A DNA stretch of 64,000 nt from Nonomuraea gerenzanensis. GTDB taxonomy: Bacteria > Actinomycetota > Actinomycetes > Streptosporangiales > Streptosporangiaceae. Made by a program: the position numbers and the translations under genes. The first letter of the stretch is position 1. Each line of letters opens with the position of its first letter. The DNA lies in contig NZ_CP084058.1 of NCBI RefSeq assembly GCF_020215645.1, positions 558,001 to 622,000 of the forward strand, given 5' to 3'. The notes below the pieces were generated by a model that worked only from the letters and a program-made list of their open reading frames with translations, made no database searches and had not been told where the DNA came from. Below, piece by piece: positions 8,038 to 15,582 of this stretch.

Positions 8038-8481
8038 GTGTTGACGACCTGGTTACAAATGCTCACCAGTCTGGTGGCTGCCGTTATAGGAGGCGTGATC
8101 GCTCCACAGATCACGCAGGCGAGAGAACGTCGTGCTGCACGTGCCTTGGTGCGCGAGCGCGTAGCTGACGTGGAATCGCTACGATGGCTGGAATATCCAT
8201 ATCCTGAGTACAGGCGCGCGTTGGCGGCGCTGGAGGCTGCTGCGCTCATAGCGAGGGTTCCACGCATTGCGGTACGACGTTACGTGCAGGCCGCTTATGC
8301 GGCCCGCAGTGCCATGAGGGAAGCCCCAGGCGCAGGGCCGAATGGCGAAGATGCTAGCTACCTGCCCGAGGGCCCCGAAGCCCGCGCCCATGCCGCAGCT
8401 CTAGATCAGCTAAGCGCCAGCCTGTGGCATCCGTGGCTTGTCCGGCTGCCGGGAGCCGCTCGCCGCTTTAAAGATGATTAA
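8038..8481 (+). CDS. small membrane-anchored protein, unknown
   Basis: A protein of about 147 residues directly after the GmrSD-like gene (33-base gap), on the same strand. Candidate starts TTG 8035, GTG 8038 and TTG 8041 follow a G-rich ribosome binding site (8026-8033); GTG is chosen. One N-terminal transmembrane segment (LQMLTSLVAAVIGGVIAP) is followed by Q-A-R-E-R-R-A-A-R and a soluble alpha-helical region. No catalytic motif is evident. This single-anchor plus helical-body layout is common for uncharacterised accessory proteins; a role with the neighbouring restriction gene is only positional inference. Confidence 0.55.
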   Translation: MLTTWLQMLTSLVAAVIGGVIAPQITQARERRAARALVRERVADVESLRWLEYPYPEYRRALAALEAAALIARVPRIAVRRYVQAAYAARSAMREAPGAGPNGEDASYLPEGPEARAHAAALDQLSASLWHPWLVRLPGAARRFKDD

Positions 8482-8664
8482 GTCATCTGGCCGCTTTACC
8501 ATCGTCCATCATGCGGCGGTCCCCGTAGTAGGGGGATCGATAGCCGGAATACCTTCGCCGGCTTCCGCCTTCCGGCGAGTCTGACGACCGATCTAAGTGG
8601 CGGCTTCGGGAGGACAGCGACAGTGCCGCTGCCCCCCGGGAACCTTTTAGACTTCTGAGGTGAC

Positions 8665-9756
8665 CTAATCTAGGTGCTTGTTATCGATCAACAGATTTAT
8701 TTTAGGGCGTTCATCGATACCTACGGCCAAGATTTGTTCAACAAGAGCACTCGGCAATCTTGCCGTCTCGGTCAGCATTTCTTTCGAAATGCCGATATCG
8801 CGGCACACTTCCATTGCCTTGGTCATGAGTACCGGAGTTTCGCGTGATCCAATGTCGAACGGTTCAGGATCACCCCATTGACTCAAAGTGATCATCGCCC
8901 GTCGATAAGTGGTGTCGCGAAATATGCCTAGCGAGTGCGCTCGATAAACGAGGGCTTTTAGCGATATTCCCCATCGTCTCTTAAGTATTGCAAGATGTTC
9001 CCAATCTAGAGTTCTTGGGAATTCTTGCACGATTTCCTCCGCGGGGGCAAGAAATTCGGCAGCGAAGTCGTGAGCTTGGTTCTCTATGATGCGACTGCCT
9101 GGTTCCAAGTCGCGATGCATGATGAGATGGCCGGCTTCGTGTGCAGCGTCGAAGCGCGATCTAGGCTTATCGTTCTTTAGGGGGTTCATGAACACAGTGG
9201 CACGTGATCCGTGCCAATGAGAGAAGGCATCAACTCGGCGCGATGCGTTCGGCAGTTGCAATACCACAACGCCGTACGACTCAAGCAGCCGAATAACGTG
9301 CGGTATAGGCCCCGATTCTACTCCTAGCGCCCTCCGGGCACTTTGTGCAATAGCTGCCACATCGGCCTTGGTGGGCTCGTGCGGCAAGTCCTCGCGGGGT
9401 AGGTTGACTGCAGGTAGATCCACATAGCGCTCGATCGCCGAAACAAATCGCATGGCAAGTTTGCCGAATGCTATTACCTCATCCCGCTCCAATTGTGTGG
9501 TTGCCCGAAGACTTCTAAAATGCGCCGGACTTATTGCTTCCTCAGGATGCCCGATGCGGAAGAAGTCCGCGGGCATTGCCAGAGCTAGGGCAAGCTTACT
9601 AACGACACCGGGTGACGGCTTAGCTTGCCCTAGCTCATATTGCGTAATTGCAGCTGGAGTTACTCCTACCTCACGCGCAAGTTCGTTCTTGCGGCGGCGG
9701 CGCAACTGGCGTGCAATTGTCAAGGCATGAGGATCAAACGCTTGGGCTGCTAGCAC
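8665..9756 (-). CDS. XRE + ImmA/IrrE metallopeptidase fusion
   Basis: A 363-residue protein starting at GTG 9756. Residues about 12-70 form an XRE helix-turn-helix (NELAREVGVTPAAITQYELG). The middle holds the ImmA/IrrE zinc-peptidase motif AAHEAGHLIMH (HExxH) with a downstream acidic ligand region (NQAHDFAAEFLAP). Such fusions cleave or sequester repressors in phages and ICEs and also occur in toxin-antitoxin-like pairs. It lies 62 bases downstream of an unknown 243-residue gene on the same strand, implying a two-gene unit that faces the restriction genes. Confidence 0.85.
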   Translation of the reverse strand: MLAAQAFDPHALTIARQLRRRRKNELAREVGVTPAAITQYELGQAKPSPGVVSKLALALAMPADFFRIGHPEEAISPAHFRSLRATTQLERDEVIAFGKLAMRFVSAIERYVDLPAVNLPREDLPHEPTKADVAAIAQSARRALGVESGPIPHVIRLLESYGVVVLQLPNASRRVDAFSHWHGSRATVFMNPLKNDKPRSRFDAAHEAGHLIMHRDLEPGSRIIENQAHDFAAEFLAPAEEIVQEFPRTLDWEHLAILKRRWGISLKALVYRAHSLGIFRDTTYRRAMITLSQWGDPEPFDIGSRETPVLMTKAMEVCRDIGISKEMLTETARLPSALVEQILAVGIDERPKINLLIDNKHLD

Positions 9757-9818
9757 CGAAGAGTTGACTCCACGCCGGGAAATGGTGACCTCCCAAACTT
9801 ACGACAGGGCCTGCCCCC

Positions 9819-10550
9819 TTATCGGGTGCCGCTCTGTCCCTCTTTCTCCGTTCGACGAGGGGTGACCTGCGGCTCGGGCGCCGGTAGATCGGAGTGCGCA
9901 GGTCCCGACGCGGGCGGCCGCACCGGACGTGGCCCGGGAGCGACAGGAACATCGCTTCCTCTACCGAAGTCTTCGACGTCGCCCCCATCACTCCAGATGC
10001 AGCGCACCTCCAACCATGGACTACCGCCCTCGCGATGGTCGCGAGGAATCCCCGCAGAGATCGTTGCCTGGCCGGTCTCGGAACTCCCGCTGTGAACGAA
10101 ACGAATGTGCCTGAACGGCGGGATGATGGCGGCGAACGCCGGCCCGAGGTTTTCGTCATCGTCGAGAAGGAGTTGAGCGTCGGTGTGGCTGTTCTCTACA
10201 GCCCCCCGCAGTTTGGCCTCACTCGTTGTCCAGTCGATCAGCTCGACGCTAACGTTGACCGCTGACCCCGGGAGCTTGTACTGCCGCATGACCAGGCCGT
10301 CGCAGCTCACCTCCAGCGCGTTGTTGATCAGCCTGGCGTCCACGGCAGGCAGATCGCGGAGTTCGGCGACGGCACGATTGGCGATGTTGCGCGAGATCGC
10401 CATCCCGAACAACGTGGCGTCATCGCCGAGCTCCGGTTCGAACCGGTCGGCGTTGACTCGATAGACCTCCCGTATGAGGCGGACCATCACGTCCAGGACC
10501 CCTCTACGGTGAAGGTGCCTCAGCACCTCATCAAGGAAGCTCGTCGTCAC
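9819..10550 (-). CDS. unknown partner gene of the XRE-ImmA protein
   Basis: A 243-residue protein starting at GTG 10550; no clear Shine-Dalgarno is visible. Residues 1 to about 170 look globular and mixed alpha/beta (DEVLRHLHRRGVLDVMVRL, FGMAISRNIANRAVAEL, GSAVNVSVELIDWT, FAAIIPPFRHIRFVHSG). The last 60 residues are Pro/Gly/Asp-rich and likely disordered. No catalytic motif is evident. It precedes the XRE-ImmA gene in a probable operon, so it could be the effector or the target of that peptidase; this is inference. Confidence 0.6.
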   Translation of the reverse strand: MTTSFLDEVLRHLHRRGVLDVMVRLIREVYRVNADRFEPELGDDATLFGMAISRNIANRAVAELRDLPAVDARLINNALEVSCDGLVMRQYKLPGSAVNVSVELIDWTTSEAKLRGAVENSHTDAQLLLDDDENLGPAFAAIIPPFRHIRFVHSGSSETGQATISAGIPRDHREGGSPWLEVRCIWSDGGDVEDFGRGSDVPVAPGPRPVRPPASGPAHSDLPAPEPQVTPRRTEKEGQSGTR

Positions 10551-10717
10551 GCGAGCAAAGTTAGCAGATAGCCCCTATGTTGTGCGCGAGAATCAAGTGA
10601 ACCTGTTGTTCTATACGTTCAACATCAAGGTCATCGGAACGCAGGGCTGCTAGAGGGGCGCGGGGACAGGCTTCCATGCCCACTTAAGTCGATCACGGAG
10701 GTGATGGCCCCCTCTGA

Positions 10718-12011
10718 GAGCCTGCTGACAAAGGGATTTGGTGTTGGGGCTCGGGTCAGAAGAGCGCCGTGCTGTGGTCATGATTGGGCTGTTGACCCGT
10801 GAACGCGAGCGGGCTCCCGGTAGCTGAGGTGTTGTCTAAGCAGCTCAGCGGCCAGGAGCCCGTGGTTGTCTGTCTACACGCCCGTGGCCGTGAACGCCAG
10901 CGGTTGCGCCTCACCGGGGTGCGGATGTCGCGGCCGGAAACCGGCATATCCGTCGGATCTGACCGATGCCGAGTGGTTGGTGCTGGAGGGCGAGGCGCGG
11001 GGTGTGATGGCCGAGCTGGTCGCGGTCGCGGGCCGGCCGATGGTGCACGACCTGCGAGCTGTGCTGGACGGGATCGGTTATGTGACCCGGTACGGGATCG
11101 AGTGGCGGGCCCTGCCGGTCGACTTCCCGCCGCACGAGGCGGTGTATGCGTTCTTCCTGCGCTGGTCGCGGCGTGGTCTGCCGGAACAGCTGGCCGCGCG
11201 GCTGCGCGGGCGGCTGCGTGTCCTGGCCGGCCGGCGTGAGCTGCCGACGGCTGGGTGTGTCGACTCCCAGACCGTCCGGGCGGCCGAGACCATCGGGGCG
11301 GCGGCCTGCGGGTACGACGCGGGCAAGAAGCTGAAGGGGCAGAAACGGCACGTCGTGGTAGACACCCTCGGGCTGCTGTTGTGCGTGATCGTCACCGCCG
11401 CGTCCGTGCAGGACCGCGACGGCGCGCATCCGGTCCTGGCGCTGCTGCGCGAGAAGTTCTCCACCATCGGCCTGGTCTGGGCCGACGGCGGCTACGCCGG
11501 ACGGCTGCAGGTCTGGGCCCGGCAGGTCCTCGGCCTGGCGGTCACGATCGTCAAGCGCAGCGACGACCTGCGCGGCTTCGTGGTGCTGCCCCGCAGGTGG
11601 GTGGTGGAAAGAACGTTCGCCTGGCTGGTCCGCTACCGCCGCCTGGCGCGGATCTACGAACGCAAGCCTGCCCATCACGAGGCCATGATCTGGTGGGCCA
11701 CCGTGCACCAGATGACCCGCCGCCTGACACGCGAGCTGGCAGGCCTGCCCTCCCCAAGCCGCTGGAGCGGCCCGCCGCCGCTACCGGTCTTGTCCAGCCC
11801 CGACCGGCGCGGCAAGGTCCTGCAACTCCTGGCCGCTCAGCCGTGGCGAGTCTGGCGAGGCAGCGAGCTGGCCGCCATCCTCAAGATCGAGAACGTCAAC
11901 AGCTTCCGCGTTCAGCTATCCCAATGGTCCCACCAGGGCTACATCAACAAGCTCGGACCGGCTCTCTACGGGCCCACGCCCGCCAGCACTTAAGCCTTTG
12001 TCAGCAGGCTC
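10718..12011 (+). mobile_element. IS5-family insertion sequence, copy 1
   Basis: A complete insertion sequence of 1,294 bp. The ends are perfect inverted repeats: GAGCCTGCTGACAAAGG at 10718 and its complement ending at 12011. It is flanked by TGA on both sides (10715-10717 and 12012-12014), matching the TNA target duplication and GAG ends of the IS1031/IS427-type IS5 groups. It holds one transposase gene on the + strand. It lies inside the integrative element, about 170 bp from the tRNA-Tyr-derived att site. Confidence 0.9.
10866..11993 (+). CDS. IS5-family DDE transposase with C-terminal extra domain
   Basis: A 375-residue protein starting at TTG 10866. The N-terminus has a Cys cluster (CASPGCGCRG) before the YPSDLTDAEW motif that opens these transposases. 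DDE parts are GCVDSQTVRAAE, VWADGGYAG and WVVERTFAWL ... RLARIYE. About 80 residues follow the normal IS5 end (SPDRRGKVLQLLAAQPWRVW ... LSQWSHQGYIN), with a winged-helix look. The same extension occurs in the second copy at 12371-13495, so it is a genuine part of the family and not a frameshift artefact. Reading frame is intact. Confidence 0.92.
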   Translation: MSVYTPVAVNASGCASPGCGCRGRKPAYPSDLTDAEWLVLEGEARGVMAELVAVAGRPMVHDLRAVLDGIGYVTRYGIEWRALPVDFPPHEAVYAFFLRWSRRGLPEQLAARLRGRLRVLAGRRELPTAGCVDSQTVRAAETIGAAACGYDAGKKLKGQKRHVVVDTLGLLLCVIVTAASVQDRDGAHPVLALLREKFSTIGLVWADGGYAGRLQVWARQVLGLAVTIVKRSDDLRGFVVLPRRWVVERTFAWLVRYRRLARIYERKPAHHEAMIWWATVHQMTRRLTRELAGLPSPSRWSGPPPLPVLSSPDRRGKVLQLLAAQPWRVWRGSELAAILKIENVNSFRVQLSQWSHQGYINKLGPALYGPTPAST

Positions 12012-12183
12012 TGAGTGCCCCGCAGACAGGCGTTCGCAGCGAGGTTGGATACCTAAGACCCGCGGCAAGATGGTCTTGTCTACAGGGTTCTCAGTCTTGA
12101 TCGCTTCCATCTGCGCCGAATACGTGCGGAGTCAGCGGGTTCTTAGGACAAAAGACCAGGTGAGGGCCGATCTCGGAAGTGCC

Positions 12184-12233
12184 CTGTAAAACCGTCGGCT
12201 CAGCCTACGCAAGTTCGAACCTTGCACCTGCCA
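12184..12233 (+). other. attachment site: 3' half of a tRNA-Tyr gene
   Basis: The sequence reads as tRNA-Tyr from the anticodon loop to the 3' end. The loop is CTGTAAA with anticodon GTA at 12186-12188. A class-II variable arm (GGCTCAGCC) follows. The T arm is GCAAG-TTCGAAC-CTTGC (12209-12225) and the acceptor 3' strand is ACCTGCC plus discriminator A. Upstream bases do not fold into the 5' half, so it is a truncated duplicate, as left by integration into a tRNA gene. SLP1 of Streptomyces coelicolor uses a tRNA-Tyr gene in the same way. I read it as the far end of the element; the intact tRNA should lie beyond the left edge. Confidence 0.75.
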
Positions 12234-12245
12234 CACCAGCGGGAA

Positions 12246-12282
12246 GAGGCCCGTCACCAGCGGAAACGCGGTGGCGGGCCTC
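12246..12282 (+). terminator. hairpin terminator behind tRNA-Tyr fragment
   Basis: GAGGCCCGTCACC (12246-12258) pairs with GGTGGCGGGCCTC (12270-12282) with one mismatch, around an 11-base loop. It sits 12 bases after the tRNA 3' end and is most simply the original tRNA-Tyr terminator, now separated from its gene. The rest of 12283-12352 shows no gene. Confidence 0.65.
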
Positions 12283-12352
12283 TCGCGTTGTGCCCGACGT
12301 CCACGGGTGGCACCCGCGCCCCACGGCTGATCGTTCTCGGGGCATTCTCTAA

Positions 12353-13604
12353 GAGCCTGTTGGCAGAGGCTTAAGCCGCTGTCGGCACTGGCCCGTAGAG
12401 GGCTGGTCCGATCTTGTTGATGTGGCCCTGGTGGGACCATTGGGACAGTTGGACGCGGAAGCTGTTGACGTTGTCGATGGCGAGGATGGCGGCCAGTTCG
12501 GTGCCTTTCCAGGCGCGCCAGGGCTGGGCTGCCAGGAGCTCCAGGACCTTGCCTCGCCTGTCGGGGCTGGTCAAGCACGGGAGCGGTGGCGGGCCGCCCC
12601 AACGGCGATTGGGCGGTTGACCTGCGAGTTCTCGGGTGAGGCGGCGGGTCATCTGATGAACGGCCGCCCACCAGATCATCGCTTCGTGATGGGCGGGCCG
12701 CCGTTCGTAGCACCGCACCAGGCGGCGGTGCCGCATCAGCCAGGCCAGACTCCGCTCGACGACCCATCTGCGGGGCAGGACGACGAAGCCTTTCATGTCG
12801 TCGGTGCGCCTGACGACGGCCACGGTGATCTTCAGGGCCTTGGCTGCCCAGGTCACGAGTCGTCCGGCATAGCCGCCGTCGGCCCACACCAGCGTGATGG
12901 TGGAGAACTTCCCCCGCAGGAGGGCCAGGAGCGGGTGAGCGCCATCGCGGTCCTGGACCGAGGCGGCAGTCACCAGCACGGTCAGCAGTAGCCCGAGCGT
13001 GTCGACCGCGACGTGCCGCTTCTGCCCCTTGATCTTTTTCCCGCCATCGAAACCGCTGTCGGCGGCACCGATGGTCTCGCTCGCTTTCACACTCTGCGCG
13101 TCGATGATCGCGGCCGTCGGTGTCTCCTTCCGTCCCGCGGCGACGCGGATCCGACCGCGGAGCCGATCGGCCAGCCGTGCCGGCAGTCCCCGCTCCGACC
13201 AGCGCTCGAAGAACGCATAGACCGCCGTCCAGGGCGGGAAGTCCACCGGCAGCGCCCGCCATTCGATCCCGTACCTGGTCACATAGCCGATCGCATCCAC
13301 CACCGCCCGAAGATCATGTTTCATCGGGCCGCCTGGACCCTTGCGCAGCTCGGCCATGACAGCCTCGGCCTCGGGCAGCAACACCTCCCACTGCGCATCA
13401 GACAGATCAGACGGATAGGGACACGAACGGCTCCAGCAGCCACAACCGGGCACGGCGCAACTGGCGGAGCCCGGCGGAAACCGGTAGACAGTCATCCAAG
13501 GGCTTCTGATGGGCGAGAGACGTAGACACTCCCTCAACTATCAGAAGCCCTCTTCCGTCCCCGAAATCGCCACGCATCACACCAAACCCTCTGCTAACAG
13601 GCTC
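12353..13604 (-). mobile_element. IS5-family insertion sequence, copy 2 (related, inverted)
   Basis: A complete insertion sequence of 1,252 bp. The ends are GAGCCTGTTGGCAGAGG at 12353 and CCTCTGCTAACAGGCTC ending at 13604 (16 of 17 matching as inverted repeats), flanked by TAA at 12350-12352 and 13605-13607. It lies just outside the tRNA-Tyr att site, in the opposite orientation to copy 1. The two copies are clearly homologous in protein and ends but not identical, and each has its own target duplication. They are therefore independent insertions and not one composite transposon. Confidence 0.9.
12371..13495 (-). CDS. IS5-family DDE transposase with C-terminal extra domain
   Basis: A 374-residue protein. 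ATG 13495 (MTVYRFPPGS) aligns with the start of the copy 1 transposase; an in-frame start at 13537 would add 14 unsupported residues. DDE parts are AIIDAQSVKASE, VWADGGYAG and WVVERSLAWL ... RLVRCYE. It shares the N-terminal Cys cluster (CAVPGCGC) and the C-terminal extension (SPDRRGKVLELLAAQPWRAW ... LSQWSHQGHIN) with copy 1. Frame intact, so possibly active. Confidence 0.92.
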   Translation of the reverse strand: MTVYRFPPGSASCAVPGCGCWSRSCPYPSDLSDAQWEVLLPEAEAVMAELRKGPGGPMKHDLRAVVDAIGYVTRYGIEWRALPVDFPPWTAVYAFFERWSERGLPARLADRLRGRIRVAAGRKETPTAAIIDAQSVKASETIGAADSGFDGGKKIKGQKRHVAVDTLGLLLTVLVTAASVQDRDGAHPLLALLRGKFSTITLVWADGGYAGRLVTWAAKALKITVAVVRRTDDMKGFVVLPRRWVVERSLAWLMRHRRLVRCYERRPAHHEAMIWWAAVHQMTRRLTRELAGQPPNRRWGGPPPLPCLTSPDRRGKVLELLAAQPWRAWKGTELAAILAIDNVNSFRVQLSQWSHQGHINKIGPALYGPVPTAA

Positions 13605-14111
13605 TAACGATCATGGCCGGTGAACCACAGCCCTGGGATAGGTCGGTGGCGCAACCCCCACAACGCGCGTCTACCCCCGGGAAGGGACATCACCGACCCC
13701 TCCTAAAAACATTCAAGCGCCCTGGGGCGGCAACGCAGCTACTCCGACAGCACCCTCGCCGATCTTCACGCGCTTGGCAGGCGTGTGCCGGCTGGGGAGG
13801 CTGCCAGACTGGACAGCAGCTTGAGGCGCTCTACTGGGATGCTGCCAGGTTCGGCGGTGTAGGCGGCGAGGTCCCACCTCTGCGCGGAGGCCCACCCCGC
13901 GCGGAGGCCCACGCTTGCCCGATGACCTCCTGCACCGCCCCCACGGGCTCGCCCTGCCGGACCGACAGGGGCAAGGTCGCCGTCCCGAACCACGCCACAG
14001 GCGGGCTGCCTGACGTGAGGCCGGATCCTCCTGCGTGCCCTGGCGCCCTGGTCGTCCTCACCCGAGCTGGGTGGTGCTGCCGGAACCGACTTCGAAGGAG
14101 GCCCGATAAGC
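13605..14111. other. 507-base stretch without a supported gene
   Basis: No full gene is supported between the second insertion sequence and the hydrolase gene. On the minus strand there are short coding-like runs in shifting frames (for example WDLAAYTAEPGSIPVERL near 13830-13870), suggesting a decayed gene. A 28-codon frame (13690 to 13604) has a good AGGAGG but ends exactly at the insertion target. The hydrolase's own ribosome binding site (GAAGGAGG, 14094-14101) closes the stretch. Confidence 0.4.
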
Positions 14112-14987
14112 ATGCCTGCACTGCCCGCGCCGCTGGCGCACCGCACGATCGACGTCGACGGAGTGGAGATCTTCTATCGGGAGGCCGGGCCGCCGGATGC
14201 GCCGGTGTTCCTGCTGCCGCACGGCTACCCCTGCTCCTCCTACGAGTTCCGCAACCTCATGCCCGCCCTCGGTGACCGCTGGCGGCTGCTCGCCCCGGAC
14301 CTGCCGGGCTTCGGTTACAGCGCCACCCCCGAGGACTTCTCCTACACCTTCGACGGCTATGCCACCTTTCTCGAACGCTTCACCCAGGTGATGAACCTGC
14401 CGCGCTACGCCCTCTACCTGCACGACTACGGCTCCCAGTTCGGCTTGCGCCTGGCCCTGCGCGCCCCGGAGAAGGTCACCGCGCTCGTCATCCAGAACGG
14501 TGACATCTACGAGGACGAGCTGGGCCCGAAGTACGCCTGGCTCAAGGAGTTCTGGGCCGACCCCACCGACGAGGGCCGGGCCAAGCTGGCGCAGAACGTC
14601 TCCGAGGACGGTTTCCGCAGCGAGTTCGTCGGCGAACTACCCGCGCACCTGGCCGAACGCGTCAGCCCGGACCTGTGGAAACTCCACTGGGCCCTGATGG
14701 ACACCCCCGAGCGCCGCCGCAACATCGCGGGCCTGTTCGAAGATCAGGCGACGACCCTGGGCTGGTTCCCCGCAGAACAGGCGTACCTGCGCGAACACCA
14801 GCCTCCCACCCTGATCGTCTGGGGGCCGCACGACGGCTACATGTCCGGAGGATCGGCGCGGGCCTACCTGCGCGACCTGCCGGACGCCGAACTGCACCTG
14901 CTCGACGCCGGTCACTGGGCGCTGGAGACCAGCCTCGCGGAGATGGTCCCCCTGATCCGCGACTTCCTCGGCCGCGTCCCGTCCTGA
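14112..14987 (+). CDS. alpha/beta hydrolase (epoxide hydrolase / haloalkane dehalogenase type)
   Basis: A 291-residue protein with GAAGGAGG upstream of ATG 14112. Motifs in order are the oxyanion HGYPCSSYEFR (HGxP type), the nucleophile elbow LHDYGSQFG with Asp in place of the usual Ser, an acid region near VWGPHDGYM, and the catalytic His in AGHWALE. Asp as nucleophile places it with epoxide hydrolases, dehalogenases and related C-C or ester hydrolases. The cap region (about 130-210) is Asp/Glu-rich. It stands alone; substrate unknown. Confidence 0.88.
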   Translation: MPALPAPLAHRTIDVDGVEIFYREAGPPDAPVFLLPHGYPCSSYEFRNLMPALGDRWRLLAPDLPGFGYSATPEDFSYTFDGYATFLERFTQVMNLPRYALYLHDYGSQFGLRLALRAPEKVTALVIQNGDIYEDELGPKYAWLKEFWADPTDEGRAKLAQNVSEDGFRSEFVGELPAHLAERVSPDLWKLHWALMDTPERRRNIAGLFEDQATTLGWFPAEQAYLREHQPPTLIVWGPHDGYMSGGSARAYLRDLPDAELHLLDAGHWALETSLAEMVPLIRDFLGRVPS

Positions 14988-15039
14988 GCGGGCCCCGCGA
15001 TGGCGGGCGCGCCGTTGATCGTCCTTTCGGCATCAGCTT

Positions 15040-15382
15040 GACCTGACCGCCGACGGCACACTACTCAAGGTGGTCGACTTCGGCCTTGCCCACCTGCACC
15101 AGCCCCGACCCGGCCGACAAGGCACGCAAGAAGATCCGGGACGCCGCCGGCAAGCTCGCCGAAGGGAGAGTCCAGGAAGCCCGCGGGAAGCTGCAGGAAC
15201 TCGGTGAGGACCTCGCCGAAGCCCGCAGGGGAGGCGAACTCGCCGACGGTCCGCTGACTGCCCTCCTGGCCGGGGCGGGTTTCCGATGGAGGCGTCGCCG
15301 GCTCACGAACATCACGGTGCGGATCGCCGTACTGAAGCGGTTCTGGCAGAAGGCCTCCGCGCACTCGGCCCAGCTGCCTTGA
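15040..15382 (+). pseudogene. decayed coding remnants (kinase-like scrap and helical frame)
   Basis: At about 15043-15111 one frame reads TADGTLLKVVDFGLA, the DFG region of a Ser/Thr protein kinase, but no other kinase motif is present. A different frame then opens (15086-15382) with a charged helical segment (KARKKIRDAAGKLAEG, EARGKLQELGEDLAEARR). The two pieces are out of frame and lack a start signal, so this looks like debris of one or two genes. The helical frame alone could be a 98-codon gene, but I give that low weight. The rest of 14988-15582 holds nothing else I can support. Confidence 0.4.
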
Positions 15383-15582
15383 TCCGTCCACCCGGTTGCG
15401 ACCACCAGAGCCCGGTGAACGACTGATCGAGGTCGTGCCCGACCCCGAACATGTCCTCTGTATCGACCCGGCCCATCCGGCCCTGGCGAACGCCCCGGTG
15501 TCCGTGGCTGCACCGCTCAGAAAATCCCCGCCGCGTCGTCAGTTCTGGCAGTCCCTCGTCACCCGCGGAAGGATGGACGACC

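Noticed and set aside
12140..12233. A complete tRNA-Tyr gene at this site
   Set aside because: Only the anticodon loop to 3' end fits. The preceding bases do not form the acceptor 5' strand, D arm or 5' anticodon stem.
10718..13604. A composite transposon formed by the two IS5 elements
   Set aside because: Each element has its own target duplication (TGA and TAA), the copies are diverged, and the segment between them is the att junction and not cargo.
13604..13690. A 28-codon frame on the - strand with AGGAGG
   Set aside because: Good ribosome binding site, but the product is short and basic without features and its stop lies at the insertion target; kept only as a remark in the intergenic entry.
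15086..15382. The 98-codon helical frame as an intact gene
   Set aside because: It lacks a start signal, begins in a different frame beside a kinase-like scrap, and is better explained as decayed sequence.
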